Source: Bog-756 sp963839925 (GTDB lineage Bacteria; Actinomycetota; Acidimicrobiia; Acidimicrobiales; RAAP-2). From it: a stretch of 64,000 nt of DNA. The stretch spans positions 992,001-1,056,000 of the forward strand of contig CAWIWV010000002.1 of NCBI GenBank assembly GCA_963839925.1, in the 5' to 3' direction. Positions 49,801-58,210 of the stretch are shown piece by piece. A program made the position numbers and the translations under genes. The notes beneath the pieces are model-generated. The model was not told the origin of the DNA, did no database searches, and was given only the letters and a program-made list of their open reading frames with translations. Position 1 is the first letter of the stretch. The number at the start of each line of letters is the position of its first letter.

Positions 49801-50318
49801 TCGGAGTCGATGATCCGTTCGATGTCGCGCAGGTGATGACGGCCCTCGTGGAGGGTGTGCTGTGCGAGCCAGAGGAGCGATCTCTCCGACGGCTCCGGGA
49901 AGTTGTAGAGACAGGTCCGATTCCACGCCGAGGGATCGAGCCCGTCGAATGCCCAGGCCGTCATCCCTGCTGCGAAGGCGATCTCGGCGGCGACGTGCTC
50001 CGGGTTCTCCTCGCCGTAACGTGCGAGGAGCGCCCGATCGTCCCGGTAGATCGGAGCGAACGACGGAGTGTTCTCGACCAACGCCAGGTACAGCCGTTCG
50101 CGTTGGGCGATCAGCACGTCCCGAACGTGGCAGCCGTACTCGACCGGCGACCACACGTCGGCGCTCGTTCGCCTCGAAAGTCGGTCGCGGTCCGGTGTGC
50201 CTGCCGATTCCGACCCGAGCACTGCCGTGAAGCTGGATCCCAGATCGGCGATCTCCGCAGCGACCGATCGCTGCACGTGCTCGCCATAGACAAAGCCGCA
50301 TTCATCGCAGTGGTCCAC
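49788..50318 (-). CDS. DinB superfamily protein
   Basis: 176 residues from GTG 50318, the first start after the tRNA on this strand. The N-terminus HCDECGFVY carries a CxxC that may bind metal; WSPVEYGCHVRDVLIAQRERL and the C-terminal LAQHTLHEGRHHLRDIERII contain the His residues of the DinB metal triad. DinB/YfiT-fold proteins include thiol-transferases using mycothiol or bacillithiol. The region between this gene and the membrane-protein gene is an overlap of 13 bases. An upstream extension would read through the tRNA and was rejected. Confidence 0.82.
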   Translation of the reverse strand: MDHCDECGFVYGEHVQRSVAAEIADLGSSFTAVLGSESAGTPDRDRLSRRTSADVWSPVEYGCHVRDVLIAQRERLYLALVENTPSFAPIYRDDRALLARYGEENPEHVAAEIAFAAGMTAWAFDGLDPSAWNRTCLYNFPEPSERSLLWLAQHTLHEGRHHLRDIERIIDSDQNS

Positions 50319-50341
50319 TGCACGATGTTCACACGATTTTG

Positions 50342-50414
50342 AGCCGGCGGTGGGAGTCGAACCCACGACCTGACGATTACAAGTCGTCTGCGCTACCAAC
50401 TGCGCCACACCGGC
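50342..50414 (-). tRNA. tRNA-Thr (anticodon TGT)
   Basis: The minus strand folds into a complete cloverleaf. The acceptor GCCGGTG pairs with CGCCGGC (one U-G pair), the D arm is GGCGCAGTTGGTAGCGC, the anticodon stem is GACGA/TCGTC with loop CTTGTAA (anticodon TGT), and the T arm is GTGGG-TTCGACT-CCCAC. The CCA is not encoded. It reads ACA codons. It sits between the DinB and LytR_C genes. Confidence 0.95.
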
Positions 50415-50510
50415 CGGTTGCGGCGACCATTCTACGGCCACTTGGCCGTCAACCCGGGCTGATCCTCCGAAACGCTTGCACCTCCCTCCGCCTGTGGCAG
50501 GCTGCGTGTC

Positions 50511-51146
50511 GTGGCCAACCGTTCTGAGCACGAACATCGGAAGCCGGAAGGCTCGGGGACGCGGGGCGGAGGAGTTCCCGCCAGTCGCGCCCTTGTGGTG
50601 CTGGTGGCCTTCGTCTTGATCACCGTGCTCGCGCTGAGCCAGATCCACACCGGACCGAGCAAAGTTGCCTCATCGTCGGGGTCGGCGTCGACGACCACCC
50701 CGACCACCAGTCCGGGTTCGGGTTCGCACGATCGGACGACGACCTCCACGACCACCATTCCGCCGAGCGCGGTGCAAGTGGTGGTCTTCAACGCATCGGA
50801 GGTCAACGGCGTGGCCCGGACCGTCAGCAATCAACTCCATCCCGCCGGGTGGAACATGCTGACGCCGTCCAACGCCTCGGAGACGGTCACCGCGTCGCGG
50901 GTGTACTACCTGCCCGGGTACCGCGCTCCAGCGGTTGCGATCGCCACCTCGTTGCAGATCCCGCTCACCGCGGTGATCCCTTACTCCTCCTCGGCTCCGA
51001 TCAGCTCCATGGGCACCGCCCAGGTCGCGGTGGTCGTCGGGCCCGACCTTGCTGCCAGGGTCAGTGCGTCGAAGACGTCGACCACCACGACCGCTGCATC
51101 GTCGACGACAGGATCGTCGACCACGACCTCGTCGACGGCAGGTTGA
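50511..51146 (+). CDS. membrane-anchored LytR C-terminal domain protein
   Basis: 211 residues from GTG 50511. One membrane helix (ALVVLVAFVLITVLALSQI, about 27-45) follows a basic cytoplasmic start; then comes a Ser/Thr/Pro linker (SSSGSASTTTPTTS) and a LytR_C domain (VQVVVFNASEVNGVARTVSNQL, YYLPGYRAPAVAIATSL, AQVAVVVGPDL). The end is a second low-complexity Ser/Thr stretch. LytR_C domains occur alone or after LCP ligases in actinobacteria and bind cell-wall polymers. It precedes otsB by 40 bases on the same strand. Confidence 0.83.
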   Translation: MANRSEHEHRKPEGSGTRGGGVPASRALVVLVAFVLITVLALSQIHTGPSKVASSSGSASTTTPTTSPGSGSHDRTTTSTTTIPPSAVQVVVFNASEVNGVARTVSNQLHPAGWNMLTPSNASETVTASRVYYLPGYRAPAVAIATSLQIPLTAVIPYSSSAPISSMGTAQVAVVVGPDLAARVSASKTSTTTTAASSTTGSSTTTSSTAG

Positions 51147-51186
51147 TCCTTGAACCCTCGCTCCACCTGAGAGAGACCGCTTCGCC

Positions 51187-52038
51187 GTGGCATCGCAGGA
51201 GCTGGTGTCCCGAAAAACACGCCTTGCCTTCGCGCCGCTTGCCGCTCACCCGCTGGGCTCGGCCATCGTCACCGACTTCGACGGAACGTTGTCGCCGATC
51301 GTCGTCGATCCGGCCGAAGCACGTCCGCTCGACGGAGTACCCCAGGTGCTCGCAGAGCTGGCAACACGATGCAAGGTGGTCGCCGTCATTTCGGGACGCC
51401 CGGTTTCGTTTCTGCAGGAGCGTTTGGATCCCCCGGGAACACCAGCAACAGCAACACCAGGAACACCAGCCGACCGGGAGGTTCTGCTCGTCGGCCTCTA
51501 CGGACTCGAATGGCGAGACGAGCACGGTGTGATCACCCGTGACCCTGCATCCGAGTCGTGGCGATCGGCGGTCGATGACGCCGTGGGTCGGCTGCGCGCA
51601 GCGTCCCCGCCAGGAGTCATGGTGGAAGAGAAGGGTCTCGCGGTCACCATCCACTGGCGCCAAGCTCCCGAGGCCGAGGGGTGGGCGACCGACGCGGCCG
51701 CCGCCGAGTCAGATCGGAGCGGGCTCCGATCCCATCCGGGTCGCATGTCGGTGGAGCTGCGGCCGGCTCTGGACATCGACAAGGGGTCGGTCATCAGACG
51801 TTTGGTCGGCGGATGTTCGGCAGCCTGCTACCTGGGTGATGACGTCGGCGACCTGCCCGCCTTTGCCGCCCTGGCCGATCTCTCCGCAACGGAGGGCATG
51901 GAGACGGTGACCGCCGCGGTCATTGACGACGAGAGCGCCGACGAGGTGGTCGAAGCCGCCGACGTGACGCTGGCCGGACCTCGCGACGCCCTTGCGTTGC
52001 TCGAGTGGCTCAACGATCAGTGGGCTGCGTCGAGTTGA
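51187..52038 (+). CDS. otsB: trehalose-6-phosphate phosphatase OtsB
   Basis: 283 residues, HAD superfamily. VTDFDGTLSPIVVDP near residue 28 has the nucleophile Asp and acid-base Asp; VVAVISGRPVSFL near 65 is the second block; ELRPALDIDKGSVIRRL near 191 has the Lys and CYLGDDVGDLPAF the terminal Asp pair. A 13-residue low-complexity insert (GTPATATPGTPAD) replaces a loop near residue 85. It dephosphorylates trehalose-6-phosphate to trehalose. The last 22 bases overlap the 3' end of otsA on the other strand, so the two consecutive pathway genes are convergent. Confidence 0.92.
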   Translation: MASQELVSRKTRLAFAPLAAHPLGSAIVTDFDGTLSPIVVDPAEARPLDGVPQVLAELATRCKVVAVISGRPVSFLQERLDPPGTPATATPGTPADREVLLVGLYGLEWRDEHGVITRDPASESWRSAVDDAVGRLRAASPPGVMVEEKGLAVTIHWRQAPEAEGWATDAAAAESDRSGLRSHPGRMSVELRPALDIDKGSVIRRLVGGCSAACYLGDDVGDLPAFAALADLSATEGMETVTAAVIDDESADEVVEAADVTLAGPRDALALLEWLNDQWAASS

Positions 52039-53456
52039 TCTTCTAGCCAGTCGATCGGTCGTCGGTCCGCAATCAGCTTCTTGAGCTCACCTGCTCTGCC
52101 CGCCCGTTCGTCGCGGTCCATGTCGAGCGCTCGGGCGAGCACCGATGCGGTACCCGAGACATCGAACGGGTTGATCTCCAAGACGGCGGGCGCGAGCTCG
52201 TCGAAGGATCCCGTTTCACGCGAGAGTGCCAGCACGCCCCCGCAGGTGTTCACGACCGGCCCTTCTTTTGCAACCAGGTTCAGTCCGTCCCGCACCGGGT
52301 TGACCAGCAGCACGTCGTAGCAGGACAGAGCGGCCAGCGAGCGTTGGTAGTCGTCCTCGACGTCGAGCACGATCGGCGTCCACCCCTGCGTGGCCCATCG
52401 TTCGTTGATGCGGGCAACCGTCGACTCGACTTCGTTCTGGTACGCGAGGTACTCGGGGAGCCCCTGGCGGGTCGGGTAGGCCAAGGCGACGAAGACCACC
52501 CGCTCTCTGCGGTGTGGCTCGGTCTCCAACAGCTCGTCGAAGGCCCAGAATCCTCGGAGCAGGTTCTTGGAGAGCTCCATCCGGTCGACCCGCACGATGA
52601 CCTGTCGATCCGCACCCCCGACCAGCTCTTCGATGCGGGTGCGCGCCGCTCCCACGCCGGGGTCGGAGGCAGAGAGATGGAGTTGCTCCGTATCGACCGA
52701 GAGTGGTGCGACGAACGTGGTTGCCTGGCCGGCGGGTGGTTCTCCCTCGGTGCCGAGGAGCGCTTGACCGGCCCGGTAGGCGGCGGCCCACCGCTCAGAG
52801 TGGAAGCCGCAGGCACCGAAGCTGCCCATCGCCTCGAGCAGCTCGGTTCCGACTGCAGTCGGCAGCATCCGCAGGACGGAGGGGTCGGCAAACGGGGTGT
52901 GGCTGAAGTGTGCCGTGCGAAGGTCCGGCCGCAGGCGGGTCAGTGCGGGCCCCATCAGGGCGAGGTGATAGTCCTGCACCAGCACCTTTCCTCCTGCGGG
53001 CGCCACCTTGGCAACCGCTTCGGCGAAGAGCTGGTTCAGCTGACGGTACGCGTCCCAGGCCTCCATCCACCGGCTGTCCGCCCGGGGCCGACGTGCCGAG
53101 TCGAAGAGGTGATGGTGGCAGAACCACAAGGTCGCGTTCGAGATCACGTTGTAGGCCATCGCGTAGATCGCCGGGTCCGGGTCGACCAGCTCGATGCGCA
53201 GACCGTCCTCGCTCATCAGCCCCGCTTCGGAGGCCGCCCGGTCGGCATCGTCGAGCGCGCTCGCGACCCAGGTGGCGCCGGTCCCCATCACCAAGGGATG
53301 GATCGAACCCGCAAGCCCGCCGCCTGTCTTCCCAGCCACCAGGCGCCCGTCGTCGAACCGGAATGTCAGCGGTCCACGGTTCGAGACGACGACCGTGTCG
53401 GTCAGGGTTCGTGTCCCCCCTTGTTGGGAGCTGTCGCGAACCATCCATCCGACCAT
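52017..53456 (-). CDS. otsA: trehalose-6-phosphate synthase OtsA
   Basis: 479 residues from ATG 53456, or 475 from ATG 53444. GT20 blocks are VVVSNRGPLTFRF at the start, GGGLAGSIHPLV near residue 48 for UDP/ADP-glucose, VQDYHLALMGPAL near 148, FSHTPFADPSVLRMLP near 175, VRVDRMELSKNLLRGFWAF near 265, and NPVRDGLNLVAKEG near 375. It joins a nucleotide-glucose to glucose-6-phosphate. Upstream extension is possible but would run through the operator and into the divergent regulator. Trehalose made by this gene and otsB may be turned over by the nearby GH15 enzyme. Confidence 0.92.
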   Translation of the reverse strand: MVGWMVRDSSQQGGTRTLTDTVVVSNRGPLTFRFDDGRLVAGKTGGGLAGSIHPLVMGTGATWVASALDDADRAASEAGLMSEDGLRIELVDPDPAIYAMAYNVISNATLWFCHHHLFDSARRPRADSRWMEAWDAYRQLNQLFAEAVAKVAPAGGKVLVQDYHLALMGPALTRLRPDLRTAHFSHTPFADPSVLRMLPTAVGTELLEAMGSFGACGFHSERWAAAYRAGQALLGTEGEPPAGQATTFVAPLSVDTEQLHLSASDPGVGAARTRIEELVGGADRQVIVRVDRMELSKNLLRGFWAFDELLETEPHRRERVVFVALAYPTRQGLPEYLAYQNEVESTVARINERWATQGWTPIVLDVEDDYQRSLAALSCYDVLLVNPVRDGLNLVAKEGPVVNTCGGVLALSRETGSFDELAPAVLEINPFDVSGTASVLARALDMDRDERAGRAGELKKLIADRRPIDWLEDQLDAAH

Positions 53457-53492
53457 ACCCGCTCGGCGATCACGCCCGGCGGAGAACCCCTC

Positions 53493-53522
53493 TTGACAAG
53501 ATAGTGAGTGACCACTCACAAT
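53493..53522 (+). promoter_or_regulatory. TetR operator between -35 and -10 of the tetR promoter
   Basis: TTGACA (53493-53498) is a consensus -35 and CACAAT (53517-53522) a possible -10. Between them, at 53504-53519, is the palindrome GTGAGTG-AC-CACTCAC, a perfect 7-2-7 dyad. A related, shorter palindrome occurs at 54198 upstream of the pump. This layout is that of an autorepressed TetR gene. Confidence 0.72.
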
Positions 53523-53528
53523 GGAGAA

Positions 53529-54155
53529 ATGATGGTTCCCGCCCGACAGACCGCCGATGAGCGCCGCGCCGCGGTGCTGGCAGCGGCGATCTCCGAGTTC
53601 GCACGGTCCGGCTACGCGGGAACCTCCACCGAAGCGATTGCCACCAGGGCGGGGATCTCCCAGCCCTACCTGTTCCGGCTGTTCGGCACGAAAAAGGACC
53701 TCTTCGTCGCGACGTTCGACCTGGTCGGTGACCGGATCACTCGGGAGCTGACCGAGGCGGCCGACGGCCTCGCCGGAGAAGACGCCCTCGAAGCAATGGG
53801 CGTCGCCTATGTCGAGCTCATGCAGGATCCCGAGCTGCTCCAGGTCCAGTTGCACGGATTCGCTGCAGCACCGGGGGATCCGGACATCGCCCGCAGCTGT
53901 CGGCGAATCTTCGAGGTGTTGGCGAAGTTCCTCAGCGAGCGGACAGCGTTGAACGACGACGAGGTCCGCCAGTTCTTTGCGATGGGGATGATGATCAACG
54001 TGATGGCAGCCATCGATCTGCTCTCCCTGCCGGACAGCTGGGCCCAGAAGCTCTGCCCGGATCCGACCAAAGCCCAGGCCATGAAAGTTGCAAGCGAGGC
54101 CCTCCACGCACGGCGACGTGCGGAGGGGGCCGCGAACATGGAGGTACCAGCATGA
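53529..54155 (+). CDS. TetR family transcriptional regulator of the adjacent MFS pump
   Basis: 208 residues from ATG 53529 (or 53532), with GGAG a few bases upstream; the GTG at 53508 lies inside the operator and is unlikely. The HTH is AAISEFARSGYAGTSTEAIATRAGISQPYLFRLFGTKKDLF (residues about 21-61), and the C-terminal helical domain would bind a drug-like ligand. Operators lie in front of it and in front of the pump gene. It is followed by the pump gene, and the two are probably one regulon. Confidence 0.93.
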   Translation: MMVPARQTADERRAAVLAAAISEFARSGYAGTSTEAIATRAGISQPYLFRLFGTKKDLFVATFDLVGDRITRELTEAADGLAGEDALEAMGVAYVELMQDPELLQVQLHGFAAAPGDPDIARSCRRIFEVLAKFLSERTALNDDEVRQFFAMGMMINVMAAIDLLSLPDSWAQKLCPDPTKAQAMKVASEALHARRRAEGAANMEVPA

Positions 54156-54197
54156 ACCAGCCACTCACCGTCCCCCTTTTTTTGCCTCAGCTATCTA

Positions 54198-54209
54198 GTG
54201 AGCACTCAC
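54198..54209. promoter_or_regulatory. second TetR operator (shortened palindrome) before the MFS gene
   Basis: GTGAGCACTCAC shares GTGAG and CTCAC, and the flanks TA and AAT, with the operator at 53504 but lacks four central bases. It lies 105 bases upstream of the preferred MFS start. It suggests the pump has its own promoter under the same regulator. Confidence 0.6.
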
Positions 54210-54313
54210 AATCAACCCGGTGGTCGACGGTTCGACCCGGCCGGATCGGCGAGCGGTTGCGGGCCAGATTGGGCCGGCACGGCCAGGCAACCCCGACCGA
54301 GGCGAGCCCGACG

Positions 54314-55915
54314 ATGACGATGGACGCGGCGTCCACCGCGACCGATGTCGTGGCGGATGCCCCCTCCGACACCGCTGCCGGCGAGGGGTCCGAAGCCGAC
54401 CGGAACCGACGCGCTGCGAGGTCGCGGGCCAGGTGGGCGATCGTGATCACCGGGATGGCGCTGTTCATGGCGAGCCTCGACAACCTGGTGGTATCGACCG
54501 CCCTGCCGGTGATCCGGGTCCACCTCCACGCCGGGCTCTCCGGTTTGGAGTGGACGGTCAACGCCTACACCCTCACCTTCGCCGTCCTCCTGCTCTCGGC
54601 GGCCGCGATCGGGGAACGAGTCGGACGACGACGGATCTTCGTCCTCGGGATCGCGTTGTTCACCGGCGCGTCCGCGATGGCTGCGCTGGCGCCGAGCATC
54701 TCGGTGCTGATCGCGGCACGTGCGGTGCAGGGTGCCGGTGGCGCGATGATCATGCCGCTGTCGCTCACCCTGTTGAGCGCGGCAGTACCTCCCGAACGGC
54801 GCAACGCCGCGCTCGGCATCTGGGGCGCGATCGGTGGAGCCGCCGTCGCGATCGGTCCGCTGGTCGGGGGCGCGGTCACCACCGGTTGGTCATGGCAGTA
54901 CATCTTCTGGCTGAACGTGCCGGTCGGGATCGTGCTGGTGCCGCTGGCCCTCTGGAAGCTCTCCGAGTCGCGAGGGCTCTCGACGCGACTGGACCCGATG
55001 GGGGTCGGCCTGGTCAGTGTCGGCCTGCTCGGGATCGTGCTGGGCCTGGTGCGCGGGAACGACCACGGTTGGACCAGCACGTCGGTGCTCGGGTCCTTTG
55101 TGATCGGTGCGATCGCGCTCACCTCCTTCGTGTTCTGGGAGCTGCGGTCGGACCACCCGATGCTGGACATCCGGCTCTTCCGCAATCGAGGGTTCGCGAT
55201 GGTCAACGTGACCGCGCTCTTGTTCAGCTTCGGCATGTTCGGGTCCATCTTCTTCCTGACCCAGTTCCTCCAGACCGTGCAGGGTCTGTCGGCACTCCAG
55301 GCCGGCATACGGGTCCTGCCGTGGACCGGTGTGGTCATGGTGCTCGCCCCGATCGTCGGACAGCTGGCCGAGCGGTGGGGCGGCAAGCCCCTCGTCGTGG
55401 GCGGTCTGGCCTGCCAGGCGATCGGATTGACCTGGCTCGCCTCGATCACCGATCCAGCGGTCCACTACTCGGCCCTTGTCGTGCCGTTCGTGATCTGCGG
55501 AGTGGGGATGACCCTGTTCTTCGTCCCGCTCGCTTCGCTGGTGCTCGGTGCCGTGCCGACGTCACTCGAGGGGATCGCCTCGGGTGCGAACAGCGCCTTC
55601 CGTGAGCTCGGAGGTGTGCTCGGCATCGCGGTGCTCGGTGCGGTGTTCAGCGCCCACGGCAGCTACCTCTCGGGCGAGGACTACGTCCACGGTCTCACCG
55701 CCGCCGTCTACGCCGGCGCATTCGTGGTGGTGCTCGGTGTGATCTCTGCGCTGTTGATCCCCGGACGGCGCCGGGCCGCGGCCCGCAGGCTCGGACTGGT
55801 CGGCTCGCATGCAGAGCCGGACTCGATGGTGTCGGATGTGATCGGGGCGGTTCCGCCGGTTCCCGTCGTCGCAACCATGGTCGACACCGAGGCCGAGCTC
55901 TGCACGTCGGCGTGA
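54314..55915 (+). CDS. MFS drug efflux transporter (DHA2, 14-helix)
   Basis: 533 residues from ATG 54314. The chosen start avoids reading through the operator at 54198; an ATG at 54152 overlapping the tetR stop (ATGA) is possible if the operator is intragenic. Helix 1 (WAIVITGMALFMASLDNLVVSTALP) has the Asp-Asn D1 motif of DHA2 antiporters. GERVGRRRIFVLG is motif A, and GIWGAIGGAAVAIGPLVGGAV is motif C. A hydrophilic tail of about 60 residues with several Val/Pro pairs follows the last helix. It is regulated by the TetR upstream. Export of a hydrophobic drug or metabolite is likely. Confidence 0.9.
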   Translation: MTMDAASTATDVVADAPSDTAAGEGSEADRNRRAARSRARWAIVITGMALFMASLDNLVVSTALPVIRVHLHAGLSGLEWTVNAYTLTFAVLLLSAAAIGERVGRRRIFVLGIALFTGASAMAALAPSISVLIAARAVQGAGGAMIMPLSLTLLSAAVPPERRNAALGIWGAIGGAAVAIGPLVGGAVTTGWSWQYIFWLNVPVGIVLVPLALWKLSESRGLSTRLDPMGVGLVSVGLLGIVLGLVRGNDHGWTSTSVLGSFVIGAIALTSFVFWELRSDHPMLDIRLFRNRGFAMVNVTALLFSFGMFGSIFFLTQFLQTVQGLSALQAGIRVLPWTGVVMVLAPIVGQLAERWGGKPLVVGGLACQAIGLTWLASITDPAVHYSALVVPFVICGVGMTLFFVPLASLVLGAVPTSLEGIASGANSAFRELGGVLGIAVLGAVFSAHGSYLSGEDYVHGLTAAVYAGAFVVVLGVISALLIPGRRRAAARRLGLVGSHAEPDSMVSDVIGAVPPVPVVATMVDTEAELCTSA

Positions 55916-55932
55916 CAGCGAGGCGTGGAAGG

Positions 55933-56739
55933 TCAGTCGCGGTCGATGATCGCGGCACGGGCGAGTGCGGCACGAAGCACATCGGTCGACTGGGGTCGCA
56001 ACTCCGAGAGTGGCCGGTTTCGATGGATCCGGGTCCCGAGGTCGACCTGAGCGATCCGCTCCACCCCGAAGAGCGTGGCCACGTCGACCAGGAGCGCCAG
56101 CTCGACGGCGTAGCCGTCGGCGAGGCCGCACTTCTCCAGCACTGAGCGAGGCGCGGCGGTCTCCCCGGCGAGTGGTTGCTCGATCGACGCGAGAAACGGG
56201 AAGAGCACGTCGATGAGTGGTCGGGCCATCAGTTCGGTGACTCGGCCCCCTCCGTCCACATCCCCTTGGAGCGGTCGCCGGTAGTGGCCTTTGACCAGCG
56301 CGAGCGACTCGTCGCCCAACAGCGGCCCGAGGAGTCCGGTGACGAAGTGCGGACCGAAGTTGGTGATATCCGCATCGACGAAGACGATGAGGTCGCCTTC
56401 ACTTGCCCCGAGTGCGGTCGCCATCGCCTGTCCCTTGCCGCCGCCGGCGGCGTCGGACGGAACGACCCGGGCGCCGGCGCCTCGTGCCGCGTCCGCGGTC
56501 CGGTCACGAGAGCCGTCGTCGATGACCAGGACTTCGTCGACCAGGGGCACACCGCCGGGTCGACCGGTGAGTGTCGAGGTGATCGCCTCGACCACCGAAC
56601 CGACGGTGGCCTCCTCGTTGCGGGCCGGGATGCACACCGAGATGCGCCGGTTTCCTTTGGAGTCGGCGAGCGAACCAGGGTCGAACTGGGTGTGCGAAAA
56701 CCGACGAGGGCTCCCCTCCGACACGAGCTCCTCGGTCAT
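55933..56739 (-). CDS. gpgS: glucosyl-3-phosphoglycerate synthase-like glycosyltransferase (GT81)
   Basis: 268 residues from ATG 56739. SVCIPARNEEATVGSVVEAI opens the GT-A fold, VLVIDDGSRDRT and VFVDADITNFGPHF give the nucleotide-sugar and metal site (Asp-Ala-Asp), and VKGHYRRPL and EQPLAGETAAPRSVLE are diagnostic of GpgS. It glucosylates 3-phosphoglycerate, the first step to glucosylglycerate and the methylglucose lipopolysaccharide primer. The protein is shorter than mycobacterial GpgS by about 50 residues at the C-terminus. Together with otsA and otsB nearby it suggests compatible-solute or glycogen-related metabolism. Confidence 0.85.
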   Translation of the reverse strand: MTEELVSEGSPRRFSHTQFDPGSLADSKGNRRISVCIPARNEEATVGSVVEAITSTLTGRPGGVPLVDEVLVIDDGSRDRTADAARGAGARVVPSDAAGGGKGQAMATALGASEGDLIVFVDADITNFGPHFVTGLLGPLLGDESLALVKGHYRRPLQGDVDGGGRVTELMARPLIDVLFPFLASIEQPLAGETAAPRSVLEKCGLADGYAVELALLVDVATLFGVERIAQVDLGTRIHRNRPLSELRPQSTDVLRAALARAAIIDRD

Positions 56740-56860
56740 GACGCCATCATCGCTCAACCTGACCGGCACCGTGCACGCCCCGGCCAAGCATCGAGGACCC
56801 GGTTTCGACACTGCACCGGGCTGCATTGACGGAAGGCCGAGATTCGACCACAATGGAGGC

Positions 56861-56956
56861 CATCATCCAGAGCGACTGAGGGACCGGGCCCAGCGACGTC
56901 GCGGCAACCAGCCTGTGATTCCGATCACACCAGGTGCCAATGCCCGAGCGATGAGG
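56861..56956 (+). ncRNA. S-adenosylmethionine (SAM-I family) riboswitch
   Basis: The conserved S-box sequence is clear: TCATCCAGAG, then GAGGGACCGGGCCC, GCGGCAACC, and GGTGCCAATGCC, in order. The P1 stem joins TCATC (56863-56867) to GATGA (56950-56954). The 3' strand of P1 abuts GAGGAGA, the Shine-Dalgarno of the GTG start at 56966. SAM binding should therefore reduce translation of the downstream gene. No terminator with a T run is visible. The subtype (SAM-I against I/IV variants) cannot be settled by eye. Confidence 0.9.
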
Positions 56957-56965
56957 AGAACCACC

Positions 56966-58210
56966 GTGGACTTTGTATCCGGGCTTCGTTGCCGTGAATG
57001 TGGACGCGTCTACCCTGCCGAAGCGCTGCACGTCTGTGACTTCTGCTTCGGCCCCCTCGAGGTGAGCTACGACTACGAGCGGGTCGCAGCGGTCATGACC
57101 AGGGAACGGATTACCTCCGGACCCCGGAGTATCTGGCGCTATGCCGACCTGTTACCGGTGTCCGACTCGACGCCTGTCGATCTCGGCGCGGGGTTCACGC
57201 CGCTGGTGCGGGCCGATCGGCTCGCCGCGGAGCTCGGGCTCGGCGAACTCTGGATCAAGGACGACACCGCCAACCCGACCGGTTCGTTCAAGGACCGGGT
57301 GGTCTCGGTCGCACTGACCAAGGCTCGACAGTTGGGCTTCAAGATCGCCGCCTGTGCATCGACGGGCAACCTGGCCAACTCGGTTGCCGCGCACGCCGCC
57401 CGGGCGGGCATGGACTCGGTCGTCTTGATCCCCCATGATCTCGAGGCGGCCAAGGTGACGATGACCGCGGTCTACGGCGGCACGGTCATCGCGGTCGAGG
57501 GGAGCTACGACGACGTCAACCGGCTCTGCGCGGAGCTGACCAGCGAGCGGCCCTCGTGGGCGTTCGTGAACGTCAACGTGCGTACCTACTATGCCGAGGG
57601 GTCGAAGACCCTCGCCTTCGAGGTTGCCGAGCAGCTGGGATGGCAGGCGCCCGATCATGTGGTGGTGCCGATCGGTTCGGGGAGCCAACTGACCAAGGTG
57701 GCCAAAGGTTTCGACGAGCTGTGGAAGGTCGGGCTGCTCGACGAGGAGCCTTCGGTCCGGGTCTCGGGTGCGCAGGCCGAGGGGTGCTCGCCGGTTGCGA
57801 CCGCCTTTGCCGAGGGGACCGACGCGATCCGTCCGGTGAAGCCGAACACCATCGCCAAGTCCCTGGCCATCGGAAATCCGGCCGACGGGTGGTACGCCCT
57901 CGACGTGATCCGCCGTTCCGGCGGCTCGTGTGCCTCGGTCACCGACGACGAGGTGCTCGACGGCATCCGATTGCTCGCCCGCACCGAAGGGATCTTCGCG
58001 GAGACCGCCGGCGGGGTCACCATCGCAACGCTGGCCAAGCTCGCCGCACGAGGTGAGATCCGCTCCGACGAGCGGGTGGTGGCCATGGTGACCGGGCACG
58101 GATTGAAGACGGTGGAGGCGCTGGGAGACGTGGTCGGGCCGACCGCCACTATCGTCCCGACCCTCGAAGCCTTCGCCGAAGTGGTCGAACCCGAACGGAG
58201 CACAAGATGA
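56966..58210 (+). CDS. thrC: threonine synthase-like PLP enzyme under SAM riboswitch control
   Basis: 414 residues from GTG 56966 (GAGGAGA upstream); an ATG at 56951 lies within the riboswitch stem. The first 30 residues have a zinc-ribbon-like pair CRECGRVYP and CDFCFGPLEV. The PLP Lys is in NPTGSFKDR near residue 111, the phosphate cup is CASTGNLANSVAAHAARAG, and PIGSGSQLTKVAKGF is a further family block. It is fold-type II, the same class as CysM. The classical role is conversion of O-phosphohomoserine to threonine. The riboswitch and the overlap with a CysO-like sulfur-carrier gene (four bases) suggest an alternative: O-phosphohomoserine sulfhydrylation. Confidence 0.87.
   Translation: MDFVSGLRCRECGRVYPAEALHVCDFCFGPLEVSYDYERVAAVMTRERITSGPRSIWRYADLLPVSDSTPVDLGAGFTPLVRADRLAAELGLGELWIKDDTANPTGSFKDRVVSVALTKARQLGFKIAACASTGNLANSVAAHAARAGMDSVVLIPHDLEAAKVTMTAVYGGTVIAVEGSYDDVNRLCAELTSERPSWAFVNVNVRTYYAEGSKTLAFEVAEQLGWQAPDHVVVPIGSGSQLTKVAKGFDELWKVGLLDEEPSVRVSGAQAEGCSPVATAFAEGTDAIRPVKPNTIAKSLAIGNPADGWYALDVIRRSGGSCASVTDDEVLDGIRLLARTEGIFAETAGGVTIATLAKLAARGEIRSDERVVAMVTGHGLKTVEALGDVVGPTATIVPTLEAFAEVVEPERSTR

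Noticed and set aside
50319..50648. N-terminal extension of the DinB-like protein through the tRNA gene
   Set aside because: The extension would translate the tRNA-Thr sequence; GTG 50318 gives the normal family start.
54172..54183. C run followed by a T run just after the tetR stop, as a Rho-independent terminator
   Set aside because: No inverted repeat precedes the T run.
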